From Delftia acidovorans (GTDB lineage: Bacteria; Pseudomonadota; Gammaproteobacteria; Burkholderiales; Burkholderiaceae_C): a DNA stretch of 37,154 nt. Positions 36,463 to 37,154 of the stretch are shown here, piece by piece. Each line of letters begins with the position of its first letter. Position 1 is the first letter of the stretch. The translations under genes were made by a program, and so were the position numbers. The stretch spans positions 1 through 37,154 of the forward strand of contig JAITUC010000015.1 of NCBI GenBank assembly GCA_031286585.1, in the 5' to 3' direction. A model generated the notes under the pieces. That model saw nothing but the letters and a program-made list of their open reading frames with translations. It was not told where the DNA came from and did not search any database.

Positions 36463-37154
36463 TCAGGAGTGCACATCCTGAGTGAACCACTCGTCCGGTA
36501 GTTCTACGCCGCGGCCCGCCGCCAGCGCTTTTTCCAGCAATACTGCACCCGCAGCGGCAAACTGGTAGCCCAGTCCGTGGTAATTGAGAAAGGCAGTGAT
36601 TTCTTCCGGCTTCTGCCGTGCGGGAGTCTGGCCAGCAACCAGGTCCGCCAGAGACGGCGCGTTATCCAGGACGCGCATTAACGGTGACGATTTCTCACGA
36701 TGGTCAATGCCGCTGGCGACGACCAGATGATCGTTGGTTATATTGCCCGGATCGTGCACAACGATGCGGTCATAGACACTGAATTCTTCAGCAGCCAGTT
36801 CCCCTTCGCGGATCGAGCCGACATGTACGCCGGGACGCAACCAGTCGCGCGATAACACTGGCTGTAAACTGTTAGTGGCACATAACACCATATCCGCCAG
36901 ACGCACCGCCTGTTCGGCGCTGCTCATCGCTTCGACGGCGATATCCAGCTCCTGATGGAGCTGCTGCGCAAATGCCCGGCGGTGGCTTTCATCCGGGCTG
37001 TAGACATAGAGTTTTTCCAGTGGGCGAACCGTCACCGCCGCCAGGGCCTGAGCGCCTGCCTGCCATCCGCAGCCGAGGATCGCCGCGCTTCGTGCATCCT
37101 GTCGAGCCAGATAACGCGCGCCTAATCCGGTGGTGGCCCCTACGCGCATTCGCT
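36463..37154 (-). CDS. Ornithine cyclodeaminase/mu-crystallin family protein, 5' end cut by the window
   Basis: This is the C-terminal ~230 residues of a protein whose start lies beyond the window. The Rossmann motif AAILGCGWQAGAQ is followed by MVLCATNSLQPVL, VHVGSIREGELAAEEF and DRIVVHDPGNITNDH, as in the ornithine cyclodeaminase/alanine dehydrogenase family. The frame is open to the edge; the internal ATG at 37149 falls inside the conserved xRxGATTG region and is not the start. The stop is 112 bases before the ABC ATPase gene, in one direction, so the two are probably in one operon. Codon style is enterobacterial-like. Confidence 0.85.
   Translation of the reverse strand, partial: RMRVGATTGLGARYLARQDARSAAILGCGWQAGAQALAAVTVRPLEKLYVYSPDESHRRAFAQQLHQELDIAVEAMSSAEQAVRLADMVLCATNSLQPVLSRDWLRPGVHVGSIREGELAAEEFSVYDRIVVHDPGNITNDHLVVASGIDHREKSSPLMRVLDNAPSLADLVAGQTPARQKPEEITAFLNYHGLGYQFAAAGAVLLEKALAAGRGVELPDEWFTQDVHS

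Overview
The window looks like the chromosome of a high-GC betaproteobacterium, family Comamonadaceae, most like Delftia or a close relative. The evidence is the gene order folC - SPOR protein - cvpA - purF - metZ - gltX with tRNA-Ala and tRNA-Glu, a Bug-type solute receptor, and codons that almost always end in G or C up to about position 35,885. The genus is an inference from gene content and style, not from a search. I see no rRNA, CRISPR array, insertion sequence or phage gene.

Layout. 42-7631 (minus strand) is a housekeeping block: tRNA-Glu, tRNA-Ala, gltX, metZ, purF, cvpA, a SPOR-domain protein and folC. A strong terminator after purF separates metZ-gltX from the purine/folate genes. 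7711-10857 (plus) holds an ArsC/YffB-like protein, a glycine-zipper envelope protein, ppnP and argG. 10924-16801 holds a LysR regulator divergent from a metallo-beta-lactamase-fold protein with altered metal ligands, an SPW membrane protein, murB, and a likely operon of yajQ, a retropepsin-like protease and a degenerate HD-domain protein. 16853-18969 pairs a Bug solute receptor with an amidohydrolase-2 protein.

19150-26620 (minus) is the most unusual part of the native sequence. A DUF4178 zinc-ribbon membrane protein, a DUF350 membrane protein, a membrane-anchored spermidine-synthase-like protein and a probably Tat-exported, lipid-anchored flavoprotein lie together. A Fur-box-controlled siderophore receptor sits in the middle of them. 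I read this as a little-characterised envelope module built around polyamine-like chemistry. 26728-29535 holds plsY, ybaK and a compact operon of a DUF2975 membrane protein, a small Xre regulator and a proline-rich membrane protein, with a well-formed candidate operator in front. 29575-34249 holds an aldo/keto reductase and an aromatic amino-acid permease plus 4-hydroxyphenylpyruvate dioxygenase operon. A divergent TetR gene follows, and the shared control region contains a perfect FNR/Anr-type site, a duplicated motif and a possible leader peptide.

The right end changes character. An ABC-transporter ATPase gene (35217-36350) has a 3' half with the GC-rich codons of this genome and a 5' half with A/T-ending codons typical of enterobacteria. 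The switch falls at the conserved LSGGQ signature. The next gene, a truncated ornithine-cyclodeaminase-family protein, has the same foreign style. This is either a recent recombination between orthologous transporters or a chimeric join in the assembly, and it is the first thing to check.
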